64,000 bases of DNA from Chitinophaga cymbidii (GTDB lineage Bacteria > Bacteroidota > Bacteroidia > Chitinophagales > Chitinophagaceae), in the NCBI RefSeq assembly GCF_007992715.1, contig NZ_BKAU01000005.1:310001-374000 (forward strand), written 5' to 3'. Shown here piece by piece: positions 25,001-33,810 of this stretch. The position numbers and the translations under genes are program-made. Position 1 is the stretch's first letter, and the number at the start of each line of letters is the position of its first letter. Under the pieces are notes generated by a model. It had not been told where the DNA came from and made no database searches. It saw nothing but the letters and a program-made list of their open reading frames with translations.

Positions 25001-26170
25001 CTATTGCAGGAAAACCTGGTGACCGGCTTTTACAGTGACTTTTACCTGTTTTATCTTTCGGCTGAGAAGCGTTTTGAGGCTTTGTATGCCGGCGCTGGTG
25101 GCTTGGGCGGATATAGATGGATCGAGGCTGGTCATCGAAAGGGTTTGCAGCGTGTTATCCAGCCCCTTCTTGGCGGCATCACGGGTAATAGCGCCGGGGA
25201 TGGAAATGCCGGTGATGCCATCGGTATCGAAAACTTCGAGCTGAACCGGTATGATGATGTTATTGTGTACGATCCGGTCCAACTGCACAATAAGCCTTTC
25301 ATCAGAAATGCTACAGGTGCCGAAAACGAAGCTATTTGCGGGTATTGGTTGCCCGCCCACGTAAATATTTTCCGTTAACCGTAGTTTGATAGTGGAGCCA
25401 TCCTGTACAACCTGGTCGGCATGTACCACCGCTTTGATGGCAGATTTCTGCTTTGTTACCGTTGTTGCCCGTTGTTCCAGCCCGTGGAATACGGTAGCGG
25501 GTCGCGGAATTTGTTCAGGATGCCGGTTAACCGGTATAATACGCTGGCTGGTATCCTTGTATGCCTGTCTGGCGGCGGATGGAGGTTGCTGGATGCGAAG
25601 AATTTTATCCAGCATGGCGTCCAACTGCTTCAATTCCGGGTCTTCCACGGTATCCGTTTGGAGGGCGTCCATTAGTTTTTCCAGGCGGGCGATATCGGGG
25701 GAGGTTTCCTGTGGGTTTATGGAAGGTTCCCTGTGATGGCCGGGGTTTTCTTCCTCTGCAACGTGGTTGAGTTCCTGCATAATTTTTTCCAGTTGCTCGT
25801 TTACCCTGGTTTCTTGTTGCGCCAGGCTTGGCCGGTGATTCCGTTTCCGCTTCACTGGCAGGTATTCATCCATAGGTTCCTGGGCAGGATCAGCCTGAAA
25901 GAAACTATTATTGGATTCCTTTCTTTGCTGGTTCTCTTTTTCCAGCGAATCCTTTTGCATTTGCATGTAAACTTCCAGTTTACTACGTTCCTTTTCCTTG
26001 ATGTTCGGCTCCGGTAATTTGGTGTTCAGCCGGCTTAAAGTGTCCGTAGAATTTTTCAATGTGCTTCGGGATATATACTTACCGCCGAGGTTGATGATGA
26101 TAATGACCGATAACACAAATAATGGCAACAGCACCAGCATCTTGCGATGCTTTTTCAGATCAACTTTCAT
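25001..26170 (-). CDS. traM: Conjugative transposon protein TraM
   Basis: 389 aa. One membrane span at residues 11-28 (MLVLLPLFVLSVIIIINL), a long charged, Pro-rich periplasmic linker (30-220) and a C-terminal VirB10/TrbI-like domain: VVQDGSTIKLRLTENIYVGG, IPANSFVFGTCSI and ITRDAAKKG. Forms the envelope-spanning channel core. 11 bp downstream of the TraL-position gene. Standard length for TraM. Confidence 0.9.
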   Translation of the reverse strand: MKVDLKKHRKMLVLLPLFVLSVIIIINLGGKYISRSTLKNSTDTLSRLNTKLPEPNIKEKERSKLEVYMQMQKDSLEKENQQRKESNNSFFQADPAQEPMDEYLPVKRKRNHRPSLAQQETRVNEQLEKIMQELNHVAEEENPGHHREPSINPQETSPDIARLEKLMDALQTDTVEDPELKQLDAMLDKILRIQQPPSAARQAYKDTSQRIIPVNRHPEQIPRPATVFHGLEQRATTVTKQKSAIKAVVHADQVVQDGSTIKLRLTENIYVGGQPIPANSFVFGTCSISDERLIVQLDRIVHNNIIIPVQLEVFDTDGITGISIPGAITRDAAKKGLDNTLQTLSMTSLDPSISAQATSAGIQSLKTLLSRKIKQVKVTVKAGHQVFLQ

Positions 26171-26181
26171 ATTTATTTGAT

Positions 26182-26547
26182 TTATGGTTTTTCTTTCCGC
26201 ATAAGGCTATCCTGCCTTTTTTTCATTTGCTGGTATTGCCTGATCAATGTTATGTCCAGGCTGTCAGGGATGACGATGGTGTTGGGCGTAGTGATGGAAG
26301 AGCGTTCGGGGATCCGTTCGGAGGTGGTGTTGGTGGTGCCAATTCCGAAAAGTCGGACTATGTGGATGGCGGCTATTGCAACACAGAATAGTAACAGGAA
26401 CAACTTCTTTTGAGAGATGCTGTATTTCACGTCCTGCCGTTGCATAAACATCGTAAAGCTTTGTTGCAGCTTACCAGCCAGCACCGAAAGCCTTGTTGGC
26501 TGCTGGAGCGGAAGTACTGGTTTCTTTTTTGAAAATAACCGAAACAT
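26182..26547 (-). CDS. TraL-position small membrane protein
   Basis: 121 aa from the ATG at 26547 (MFRLFSKKKPV). One span near residues 57-72 (LFLLLFCVAIAAIHIV) after a basic cytoplasmic N terminus, and a Ser/Thr-rich outer part. Position between TraK and TraM equals TraL of Bacteroides elements, a poorly characterised transfer protein. Call by order, not by motif. Confidence 0.6.
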   Translation of the reverse strand: MFRLFSKKKPVLPLQQPTRLSVLAGKLQQSFTMFMQRQDVKYSISQKKLFLLLFCVAIAAIHIVRLFGIGTTNTTSERIPERSSITTPNTIVIPDSLDITLIRQYQQMKKRQDSLMRKEKP

Positions 26548-26548
26548 A

Positions 26549-27166
26549 TTACCTGTTTGATGTACCGATGTCTTTGTTCTCAATGACCCGCCAACGTTCG
26601 ATCAGCATGCCATGAGGGTTATTGTCGCTTGGCTGGGTGATCCTGATGATCCCTTCCGTTACCAGTGAGCGGGTGACGATGTTGGTAGTGCGGATGATCC
26701 GGAGTTTACCGGTGTACCTGAATTTCCATGGGGTTGTATTGAGGTCGATCTCAATATTTTCGGATTCTATTTCCTGGCTTATGCTGGCAGCGATCAATGA
26801 GGAGTAGTAACCGCTTTCCCGAAGATTGTTGTATTCACTGGCAGCCGTATTGTCCGCCAGGTAAAGTGCTTTGTTGATATGCCGCTTTATGATGATCTCA
26901 TCCGGTTGTAGCGTGAAGAAGTAGAAATGAAAAGTTTTTACATGATCCCGGATTTCTATACCCCAATATTTGCCCCGTTCATCTGCAAAGGCTTCGAATA
27001 TTTTTCCGTTGGCAATAACGAGTACTTTGCTGTCCTTTTCCCGGATAAGCTGCCGGGTGGCGTATATAGTGTAGGTACACAGCAGGATGCTTCCCGCGAT
27101 TGCGACAATCGCTACGACGCGGGACAGCTTAAATGCTGAATCAATATTTTTGAATTGTTCAAACAT
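26549..27166 (-). CDS. traK: Conjugative transposon protein TraK
   Basis: 205 aa from the ATG at 27166 (MFEQFKNIDSAFKLSR). One span at residues about 17-35, then a periplasmic VirB8-like domain with VIANGKIFEAFADERGKYWGIEIRDHVKTFHFYFF and RESGYYSSLIAA. TraK is conserved in all Bacteroides-type transfer operons. Overlap with the frame for the next gene is 2 bp or less. It serves as an inner-membrane assembly factor. Confidence 0.9.
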   Translation of the reverse strand: MFEQFKNIDSAFKLSRVVAIVAIAGSILLCTYTIYATRQLIREKDSKVLVIANGKIFEAFADERGKYWGIEIRDHVKTFHFYFFTLQPDEIIIKRHINKALYLADNTAASEYNNLRESGYYSSLIAASISQEIESENIEIDLNTTPWKFRYTGKLRIIRTTNIVTRSLVTEGIIRITQPSDNNPHGMLIERWRVIENKDIGTSNR

Positions 27167-27179
27167 GATGTTTCCTATT

Positions 27180-28394
27180 TCAAGCGTTACCGGAAAGTTT
27201 GTTGTAATTGTATCCGCCTTCTTTCTGGTATGGTTCAGCACTGCTGGCATCGGCCATGGATGAGGAATAGTAATCACTGCCAGGCGTGGAGCTGCTCATA
27301 CTACCTGCCCCGGAGGCTGCGGCGGCAGAGCCGCCACTACCACCACCAGCACCACCAGCGGCTATACTGGCAGTGGTGAGGACTACGGAATTTGTTTTTG
27401 AAACAAGTGTGTTGGCGCCAGCGGCATGTACGATGTAATTGGCAATGCTGGGGATACTGAAATATCCTACGATACCAACTACCAGGAATACCAGGTATGC
27501 CAGGTCGGTCTGTCCGAAGCTGGGCAAACTGCCATTCTGCATGTCGGATAGATCCATCCGGAGCATGCCTTCCTGGATTTTTCCTATCATGGCGCCTAGC
27601 AAATTTGCGATGGGCAGCCATAGATAAATGTTGATATACCGGGCAATCCAGATGGGCAGTATGTGCTGGAACCCGTCATATATGGACAGGCAGAGGACAA
27701 ACGGGCCCAGTATGGAAAGCAATAGGAGAATGAACGTGCGCATGGCGTCTATGCAAAGCGCTGCGGCGAAGTAGAGCAGTTGTAGCACGAAGGAAACGAA
27801 GAGCTTAATAATGATGTTCAACGAGTGGGTGACAATGGAAAGAGAGAAAGAAAGGGCTTTACCCAGGGTAAGGCCATCTTCATCACTCCCGGTTTCATCT
27901 TGTTGCTCATATTTCTGCCAGTCTTCCTGCCCGCCATGCAGTCCCCCTACAAGGTCCTGCCATTCTTCGCTGTTGGTGATGGCCTTCTCACGGCTTTCCA
28001 GCAAAACTGCAATCGGATCGTTGGAATTTTTGACCATTTCTTCCGTAGCGATGACCGTGGGCGAAAGCACGCCGTTCATAATGCCCAGAATATACGGATA
28101 GAGACTGATCACGAGCGTAATTACGAAAGGTCTGAATAAAGGAAAGAAGTCGATCGGCTCCGCTGCCGCGAGGTGCTTCCATACCCGCACGCCTATATAC
28201 CATAATGCGCCAAATGCCCCGATTGCCTGTGCTACCACCAGGATGTCATCTGCAAGGGGGATCATTTCTTTGTACAGGTTATCCAGTACTGTCTGGAACT
28301 TTTTCAGTTCCCCGTTCAGCACCTGGCACTGGCCGGTAGCAGGGATACCGGCGATAAAAAATATTGCTCCCAAAAATCTCCATATCTTTTTCAT
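27180..28394 (-). CDS. traJ: Conjugative transposon protein TraJ
   Basis: 404 aa (start at the ATG at 28394). Signal-like N terminus, then VVAQAIGAFGALWYIGVRVWKHLAAAEPIDFFPLFRPF and several hydrophobic segments (FVITLVISLYPYILGI; FVLQLLYFAAALCID; FILLLLSILGPFVLC; LVFLVVGIVGYFSIPSI), the VirB6-like inner-membrane pore. The C-terminal 70 residues are Gly/Ser/Ala-rich (AAGGAGGGSGGSAAAASGAG), low complexity. 13 bp before traK. Confidence 0.9.
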   Translation of the reverse strand: MKKIWRFLGAIFFIAGIPATGQCQVLNGELKKFQTVLDNLYKEMIPLADDILVVAQAIGAFGALWYIGVRVWKHLAAAEPIDFFPLFRPFVITLVISLYPYILGIMNGVLSPTVIATEEMVKNSNDPIAVLLESREKAITNSEEWQDLVGGLHGGQEDWQKYEQQDETGSDEDGLTLGKALSFSLSIVTHSLNIIIKLFVSFVLQLLYFAAALCIDAMRTFILLLLSILGPFVLCLSIYDGFQHILPIWIARYINIYLWLPIANLLGAMIGKIQEGMLRMDLSDMQNGSLPSFGQTDLAYLVFLVVGIVGYFSIPSIANYIVHAAGANTLVSKTNSVVLTTASIAAGGAGGGSGGSAAAASGAGSMSSSTPGSDYYSSSMADASSAEPYQKEGGYNYNKLSGNA

Positions 28395-28402
28395 ACACAC
28401 GT

Positions 28403-29041
28403 TCAGTTTGGGTTTATGAGCTGTTCAAGTTTTTGGTATTCAGTGATCTCTTTTTTCCGTTGGGCGCCCAGCAGGGTGGCTTTCTGGGAAAAGTGTCGCA
28501 TGAAATCCTGTTTGTCCTTCATTTCATCATAAATCCGGTCAATGGCATTGAGCCGCTCGGCATCATTCATGCGCAGCTGGTTGGCAGTAATTACTAGTAG
28601 TAATCCTTCGAGGTTTTTTAATGATCGATCGACTAGTCCGGTGTATACGTTTTCGATATATTCCAATTCGCTGCCGGAAAACACCTGGCCCGCCCTGAAC
28701 CCGGAAAGAGCGCTTTTGTATTGCCGGACGATCTCCAGTTGCAGGGTTACGATGTCCGCTACTTTTTTGTATTTCTTTACGGTGGGGCTAACTTCCAGCA
28801 GTCCGTCGAGAAATACCTGGTGAAGTGAGAAGTTGCCCTCTGAAAGATTTTTGATCGTATTGTAGCCGGTGGATACGATCTGGTACCCTTTATACATTTC
28901 CTGTAAAATGGATTTAAGCTGGTTCAGCTTCTGAATGTTGAGGATGAGTTGTTGTATCTCAAATGCCTGGGCTTTAGCGGGACAAATTGCCAACGCCATC
29001 AATGGAAACACCAGGCATAACGTAATACATAGTTTTTTCAT
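28403..29041 (-). CDS. TraI-like secreted transfer protein, copy 3
   Basis: 212 aa with signal peptide (MKKLCITLCLVFPLMALAICPAKAQ). Coiled-coil body and a C-terminal motif LRMNDAERLNAIDRIYDEM. Same family as the proteins at 29052-29687 and 30530-31216. Such proteins occupy the VirB5-like/TraI slot in these operons and are often mislabelled as TerB. Probably a periplasmic or pilus-tip component. 8 bp upstream of traJ. Confidence 0.65.
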   Translation of the reverse strand: MKKLCITLCLVFPLMALAICPAKAQAFEIQQLILNIQKLNQLKSILQEMYKGYQIVSTGYNTIKNLSEGNFSLHQVFLDGLLEVSPTVKKYKKVADIVTLQLEIVRQYKSALSGFRAGQVFSGSELEYIENVYTGLVDRSLKNLEGLLLVITANQLRMNDAERLNAIDRIYDEMKDKQDFMRHFSQKATLLGAQRKKEITEYQKLEQLINPN

Positions 29042-29051
29042 CGCCTGTGTT

Positions 29052-29687
29052 TTATTGTAGTGAATAGAGTGTTTCCAGTGCGCGATGTTCGTTCCTGCTT
29101 TTCATTCGCTGCTGTGAGAGAAGCTGGCATTGGGTGTTACGGGTAGTGATCCACTGTTTTTTTTGAGAAACGGACAGGTATATTTTATCAATTCTTTCCA
29201 GCCGTTGTGCATCGCTCATTTGCAGGGTATGGTCGGTGAGCACATCGCTTAGCAGGGTCATATCATCCAGCAGTTGTTGCTGCATGTTTTGGAGCTGGCG
29301 GCGGATCAACTCTTTTTCTTCGGATATGAATGTGTTATTGGTGGAAAGCAGTTTCTTTATACTGCGGTCCTGCTGCTGGATGACCGGGATGCAGGCGAGG
29401 GTGGCTATTGTATTGGAATAGCCCTTTATACTTGGGCTTACTGTTTCCAGGCCAGTAAAGAAGGCTTTATGGAGGTCGAAATCCCCGTTCTTTATCTGGG
29501 AGATAGTGGAGAGCCCTTTGTTCACTATTTTATAGCCTTGCTTTGCATAGCCGAGGTAGATCTGTAGTTTGGCTATTTGTTGCAGCAGGTATTTTGTCTG
29601 GGTCTTTTTCTGGCTGAATATGCCCTGGGCGCGGCAGGGAATCAGCGCCGCCAGCAGGCAGCATATGCACAATATCCTTTTCATCAC
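29052..29687 (-). CDS. TraI-like secreted transfer protein, copy 2
   Basis: 211 aa with signal peptide (MMKRILCICCLLAALIPCRAQG). Body AKLQIYLGYAKQGYKIVNKGLSTISQIKNGDFDLHKAFFTGLETVSP aligns with copy 3, and LQMSDAQRLERIDKIYLSV is the shared C-terminal motif. Separated from copy 3 by 10 bp, a tandem duplication. Function in transfer assumed from context. Confidence 0.65.
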   Translation of the reverse strand: MMKRILCICCLLAALIPCRAQGIFSQKKTQTKYLLQQIAKLQIYLGYAKQGYKIVNKGLSTISQIKNGDFDLHKAFFTGLETVSPSIKGYSNTIATLACIPVIQQQDRSIKKLLSTNNTFISEEKELIRRQLQNMQQQLLDDMTLLSDVLTDHTLQMSDAQRLERIDKIYLSVSQKKQWITTRNTQCQLLSQQRMKSRNEHRALETLYSLQ

Positions 29688-29702
29688 ATTTTCAGTTTAT
29701 GG

Positions 29703-30524
29703 TTAAAGCCGCTTTACATTTGCAGGTTGGATGGCCGGGGGATCGATGATCTTTTGTGCTGCGTGGATATTTTTTATGTTGATGAGGTATTGGTGGATGT
29801 CCGGTGCCGGAGGGATCGGGAATGCAGTTGTACCAAGGAAGGTCCGGGATATACCTCCAATCCTGGCATGGATAGATTTCAACTGCAGGGCGGTGGTGGA
29901 TGGCTGGTAGTTATAATGCAGCCGGTAGTACATAGCGTCCTGCTGTGAATAGGACTTTAGTTTCCCGTTGATGATAAAGTTATGCTGCTTACCCGGCGTA
30001 GCTTCTGCTTTGTTGATGGCTGCTGCCAGATGTGCTTGCAAGTGCGAGGCGGTATAAGAACAATCTCTCAGTCTATTTATTTCCAGTTGAATGAGTTGGT
30101 GTAACTGTTCAGTCTTTTGATGATGCAGGGAGCCTGTGATACCTTCGCTCAGCAGTTTAACGCGCTGATATAATTCCTGGGAGGTCCATACATCACTTCC
30201 TAATTCAACCGGTATGGTAAGCGGCACATCATCCATCCTTGCTTCTATTTCCTTTAGAGAAATTTGTGATAATAATCCATCGTATTCGTAGGTGAAAGTG
30301 AAGAGCACTTTGTCTTTCTGCTGGTTAAAGCAGCCGAATAAATGCACCTGGAAAGGTTCTTTATCCAGCAAGGTGGAATTACTGTCCAACAGGTGCTGTA
30401 CGGCTAGTTTCAAGTGTTCTTTGTAACTACCCTCAGCTTCTCCGTTGTGAAGGCGGCTTTCATCATAGCCATTCCATTTCAGCAACAGCACCTGTTCTTC
30501 AATAATGGAATCCAGTTCTTTCAT
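29703..30524 (-). CDS. Hypothetical protein within tra operon
   Basis: 273 aa, no signal peptide and no span, so likely cytoplasmic. Acidic N terminus MKELDSIIEEQVLLLKWNGYDESRLHNGEAEGSY and a C-terminal Pro-rich tail. It sits between two TraI-like genes with gaps of 15 and 5 bp, so it is transcribed with them. Not recognised; it may be an accessory insertion in the operon. Confidence 0.6.
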   Translation of the reverse strand: MKELDSIIEEQVLLLKWNGYDESRLHNGEAEGSYKEHLKLAVQHLLDSNSTLLDKEPFQVHLFGCFNQQKDKVLFTFTYEYDGLLSQISLKEIEARMDDVPLTIPVELGSDVWTSQELYQRVKLLSEGITGSLHHQKTEQLHQLIQLEINRLRDCSYTASHLQAHLAAAINKAEATPGKQHNFIINGKLKSYSQQDAMYYRLHYNYQPSTTALQLKSIHARIGGISRTFLGTTAFPIPPAPDIHQYLINIKNIHAAQKIIDPPAIQPANVKRL

Positions 30525-30529
30525 ACCTG

Positions 30530-31216
30530 TTATTGAATACCGTACAATTTTTTTACCGTTTCAATTTCAGCCTGCGACTTTGCACGCTGGAGGCTTAGCA
30601 GTTGGTTGCGCCCGTTGAATTGCCGCAGGGCTGATAGGTGCTCGTCCATGGCTTTGCTGGTCTGGCTGATCAGTTCCAGGCGTTCGGCATCGGACATTTG
30701 TATTGTGAAGGATTGCATGATGGTCAGTATGTCATCTACGCTGGAAATACTGGCTTCCAGGATGCCGCCGTACACGCTGTAGATGTATTCTTTTTCTGGT
30801 GGCGAGAAATTATTGTCCTGTGTTACCAGTTCGTAAGCCCTTTTGTATTCCTCAAAAAGCTGCTTGTAGATATTGAGGATGTCGGAGAACTGCCGGTAGT
30901 AGCTGAGAATGGCTTTCACCCGCCGCAGTTCTTCAAAATATTTTTGGTATAGTTCTTTTTGACGGTTTGTCCACTCTGAAATCTCGTTTAGTTTCAGTTT
31001 TGATAAGGTGTTCTCTATCTGTTTCTGCACGTTTTGCAGATCGATGGTACTGTTCTGTAGCTTTTGCACACCCAGGTCAATGGCACGGATCACTTTTTTG
31101 GCTACCGCTTTGATCGCTTCAACAATGACCAGTTGGGCCTTTGTTTGTTGAACACTAGTAAACATTAATCCGCTAATGAGAGATATTACTAACAAGCACT
31201 TTATTCCACTTCTCAT
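30530..31216 (-). CDS. TraI-like secreted transfer protein, copy 1
   Basis: 228 aa with N-terminal signal (KCLLVISLISGLMFTSVQQTKAQ) and a long helical body (VQKQIENTLSKLKLNEISEWTNRQKELYQKYFEELRRVKAILSYYRQF), then IQMSDAERLELISQTSKAM. This is the canonical slot of TraI directly after TraG. Together with copies 2 and 3 it makes a family of three in one operon. Confidence 0.7.
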   Translation of the reverse strand: MRSGIKCLLVISLISGLMFTSVQQTKAQLVIVEAIKAVAKKVIRAIDLGVQKLQNSTIDLQNVQKQIENTLSKLKLNEISEWTNRQKELYQKYFEELRRVKAILSYYRQFSDILNIYKQLFEEYKRAYELVTQDNNFSPPEKEYIYSVYGGILEASISSVDDILTIMQSFTIQMSDAERLELISQTSKAMDEHLSALRQFNGRNQLLSLQRAKSQAEIETVKKLYGIQ

Positions 31217-31272
31217 CTCTGAATGGTTTGAATGTGATAGAACTTTACAGGAAAATATATATACAGGTGTGT

Positions 31273-32382
31273 TTATGCTACGGCACCGCGAATCTCACTT
31301 GCCAGCATGGCCACACCCTTTTGTATGCTGCCATACCGCCGGGCGTATTCTTGCACCTTCATCTTTTCTTTTTCTTCGGTGGTATAAGTGAGGTATTCTT
31401 CCAGGCTAACTTCCGTTCGATAAACCTTGGAAAGCACGCCGCCGAGGCCAATGAATACTTCCTTGTATTTTTTGGTAGGGTCGTTGGCTTTGTTCATGGA
31501 CATGATCAGGGTCTTTTCCTTATCAGTTAACCCGAGCAGTTCCTGGATACGGTCGAATTTGTTGATGTACTTGGTTTGATCGAGCAGAATTTTGCAGTCG
31601 CTGTTATTGATGATGGCATCTTTGATAACGGGGCTGCTGATAATGTCGTCCACCTCTTGGGTTACTACTATCGCCTCTCCAAAGTGTTTGCGGACGGTTT
31701 TGAATAAATACTTTATATATTCCGCCATGCCGGCACGAGCGATGGCCTTCCATGCTTCTTCTATCAGGATGATTTTACGAATGCCTTTGAGCTTTCGCAT
31801 CTTATTGATGAAGAGCTGAGAAACGATGATCGTAATTGTTGGCAGCAGAATTCCATGGTCCTTGATATTGTCCAGTTCAAATACAATGAAGGGCTGATGG
31901 AGCAAATCAAGATTTTCCGTAGCGTTGAGCAGATAATCAAACTCACCCGATTTATAGTAGGGCCGCAATACATACAGGAAGTTATCAATGTCAAAATCTT
32001 TGTCTTTGATGCCTTCTTTCCGCAGAGCCGGCAGGAAAATTTCCTTGCAGTATTCGTAAAAGGTATTGAAGCAGGGAAACAGTTCGCTGTGCGTCGCGAG
32101 GTGATCAAAATAGCCCTGCAATGCATTTGACAAAGACACATACTCCGAACGGGTAAAGGTTTCATCGTCTTTTTTCCATAAGGCTAAGAGCAGTGTTTTG
32201 ATAGATTCTTTCTTCTCCGTGTCCAGCGTATCATCTTCCAGGAAGAAAGGATTGAACTTGATCGGGTCGCGTTCGGAGTACGTGAAATAATATCCGCCCA
32301 CCAGGTCACACAATCCCTTATATGAGTGTCCGACGTCCACCAGCACGCAATGCGCTCCATGCTCGTAATATGAGCGTATCAT
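31273..32382 (-). CDS. traG: TraG/VirB4-type conjugation ATPase, C-terminal part (interrupted)
   Basis: 369 aa. The sequence after the P-loop: RSYYEHGAHCVLVDVGHSYKGL, then the Walker B region KIILIEEAWKAI, then VVTQEVDDI, matching VirB4 AAA+ ATPases that energise the conjugation machine. The true continuous frame enters from upstream; GSGKSFFTNHM lies just before this ATG, in the same phase as the N-terminal part, but after a stop in the inserted hairpin. The ATG used here is internal, so the separate product would lack Walker A. Total without the 51-nt insert is about 828 aa, the normal TraG length. Confidence 0.75.
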   Translation of the reverse strand: MIRSYYEHGAHCVLVDVGHSYKGLCDLVGGYYFTYSERDPIKFNPFFLEDDTLDTEKKESIKTLLLALWKKDDETFTRSEYVSLSNALQGYFDHLATHSELFPCFNTFYEYCKEIFLPALRKEGIKDKDFDIDNFLYVLRPYYKSGEFDYLLNATENLDLLHQPFIVFELDNIKDHGILLPTITIIVSQLFINKMRKLKGIRKIILIEEAWKAIARAGMAEYIKYLFKTVRKHFGEAIVVTQEVDDIISSPVIKDAIINNSDCKILLDQTKYINKFDRIQELLGLTDKEKTLIMSMNKANDPTKKYKEVFIGLGGVLSKVYRTEVSLEEYLTYTTEEKEKMKVQEYARRYGSIQKGVAMLASEIRGAVA

Positions 32383-32412
32383 GTGGTTGGTGAAAAAAGA
32401 TTTCCCAGATCC

Positions 32413-32463
32413 AATTGGAGTGCTTACCGGGCCACCTCATGACAAAGTGGCCCGGTAAGCACC
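32413..32463 (-). repeat. 51-nt hairpin insert in the traG Walker A motif
   Basis: Arms GTGCTTACCGGGCCAC (plus 32420-32435) and its exact inverse at 32447-32462 pair over 16 bp with an 11-nt loop holding TGA in the traG frame. On the minus strand the Gly codon GGT (32463-32461) precedes, and Gly codon GGA (32412-32410) follows the insert. Removing 51 nt restores LGPSGSGKSFF. Both parts are otherwise in one frame. Either a translational-bypass signal or an inserted palindromic element with a 3-bp TGG target duplication. Confidence 0.9.
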
Positions 32464-33810
32464 ACTGGGTCCCAACACGAACTTGTTCCTGTTCGTGCAG
32501 ATACCCTTTTGCATAGGTTCATCCGATATGTCTACATGCAACGGCAAACCGGTTAAGCGTTCACCCAGCCTGATACCCATTGGGCTGAGGGAGTTGCGAT
32601 GCGAGGTTTCCATGTTGAAAAAGCAACTGGCCTGTTCCGCGAAAGTGTCGAAGGTTTCGTGCAGGGGCAGGTACGCGGCTCCCCCGGGAATACCGGCGAA
32701 AAAGAGCTGGGGTGTGATCACTGTTTCCTGCTTGGCACGGGCATCCATCTGGGCCAGGGAGGCGGAAATGTTGTTGCGGATCTCTTTGCTTTGATGTTTA
32801 TTGTCTGTCCAGGCCAGTATGTTGAAATGCCCTTTTACGGGTAACCGTTGTTGGGAGATCGCTTCGTTCAGGAATTGGTTGACGGCTTCGCGGCTGATGC
32901 TGTTTTCCCGTGAATAAGCGGAAAGGGATTGCAGACGCAGGCGCTTACTTTCCATTTTCTTCAGCGTCAGCTGCGCATCGTCAATAATGATATACTGGTT
33001 GTATATATGATTACAATTGAGCAATTGACCGAGTGGTGCAGCGAAGGAAACGGAGAACTTCGTTTTTTCCGTGCTGTATTTGTCGTAGTTGATCCTGGGG
33101 CCGCAAAGCGCGGGAAGGTCTTCTACATCGGACAGGGTGAAAAGCTGCGTGTGCAGATCACCTATCCGAAGTTCCTCTTCAAATGAAATGTCCCTTATGA
33201 TGGGTGGTTCCTGGGCATGCAGCAGGTAACAGTACCTCTCCAGTAGACCAGTATCGGTAGATGTACCTGTTAGTTCTTCAGTAGTTAGCCGGCGGGCCAT
33301 TATATATGAACTATCTTCCAGTATTTTGACGAACTGGCCCACTTTGTCGAGGAAGGCATTCAGTTCCCGGTTATCTACGGTCTGGTTGGGTGCCAGGCTG
33401 GAACGAATAAGCGAGGACGACAGGGAACTGGCTGCTTTGCGGTTCCCTGGGTATTTAGTGAGATAGATGTAGCATTTGTGGTCCAGGTATGGACGTTCAT
33501 TGAAAAAGCGTTCACTGCATTTGGACAGGAAGGATTTATCCGGGTGGGAAAAATCAGCCTGGTAAGCAGTTTGTTGGTACCAGTCCTGTTTATGCAAGAT
33601 GGAGTGTTGCGGTAACAGGCGGATAGCCTTTACCCATGCCTGATGCAATGCCTCATAATCGCTATTGGAAAGTGTGAACAATTCCGGTAAGGATAGTTCA
33701 AATGCCAGCGTGATGTCTCCCTGGCGGGAAAGCAGGCAATCTTCTGATACTTTATAGATGGGAAGCACTTCTTCCAGTTTTTTTCCTTTCTTCTTCATGT
33801 TTCTCTTCAC
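32437..33810 (-). CDS. traG: TraG/VirB4-type conjugation ATPase, N-terminal part (interrupted)
   Basis: 457 aa. Starts MKRNMKKKGKKLEEVLPIYK, with ISEDCLLSRQGDITLAFELSLPE typical of TraG; an internal ATG at 33798 is another possible start. It runs to NKFVLGPSG and then AYRATLS and a TGA inside the hairpin insert. This piece ends before GKS, so on its own it cannot bind ATP through Walker A. Overlaps the end of traF by 59 bp. If the insert is not skipped in translation, conjugation from this element should fail. Confidence 0.75.
   Translation of the reverse strand: MKRNMKKKGKKLEEVLPIYKVSEDCLLSRQGDITLAFELSLPELFTLSNSDYEALHQAWVKAIRLLPQHSILHKQDWYQQTAYQADFSHPDKSFLSKCSERFFNERPYLDHKCYIYLTKYPGNRKAASSLSSSLIRSSLAPNQTVDNRELNAFLDKVGQFVKILEDSSYIMARRLTTEELTGTSTDTGLLERYCYLLHAQEPPIIRDISFEEELRIGDLHTQLFTLSDVEDLPALCGPRINYDKYSTEKTKFSVSFAAPLGQLLNCNHIYNQYIIIDDAQLTLKKMESKRLRLQSLSAYSRENSISREAVNQFLNEAISQQRLPVKGHFNILAWTDNKHQSKEIRNNISASLAQMDARAKQETVITPQLFFAGIPGGAAYLPLHETFDTFAEQASCFFNMETSHRNSLSPMGIRLGERLTGLPLHVDISDEPMQKGICTNRNKFVLGPSGAYRATLS

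Noticed and set aside
28403..29687. TerB tellurite-resistance assignment
   Set aside because: Signal peptides and the tra-operon position indicate transfer proteins; no TerB acidic motif.
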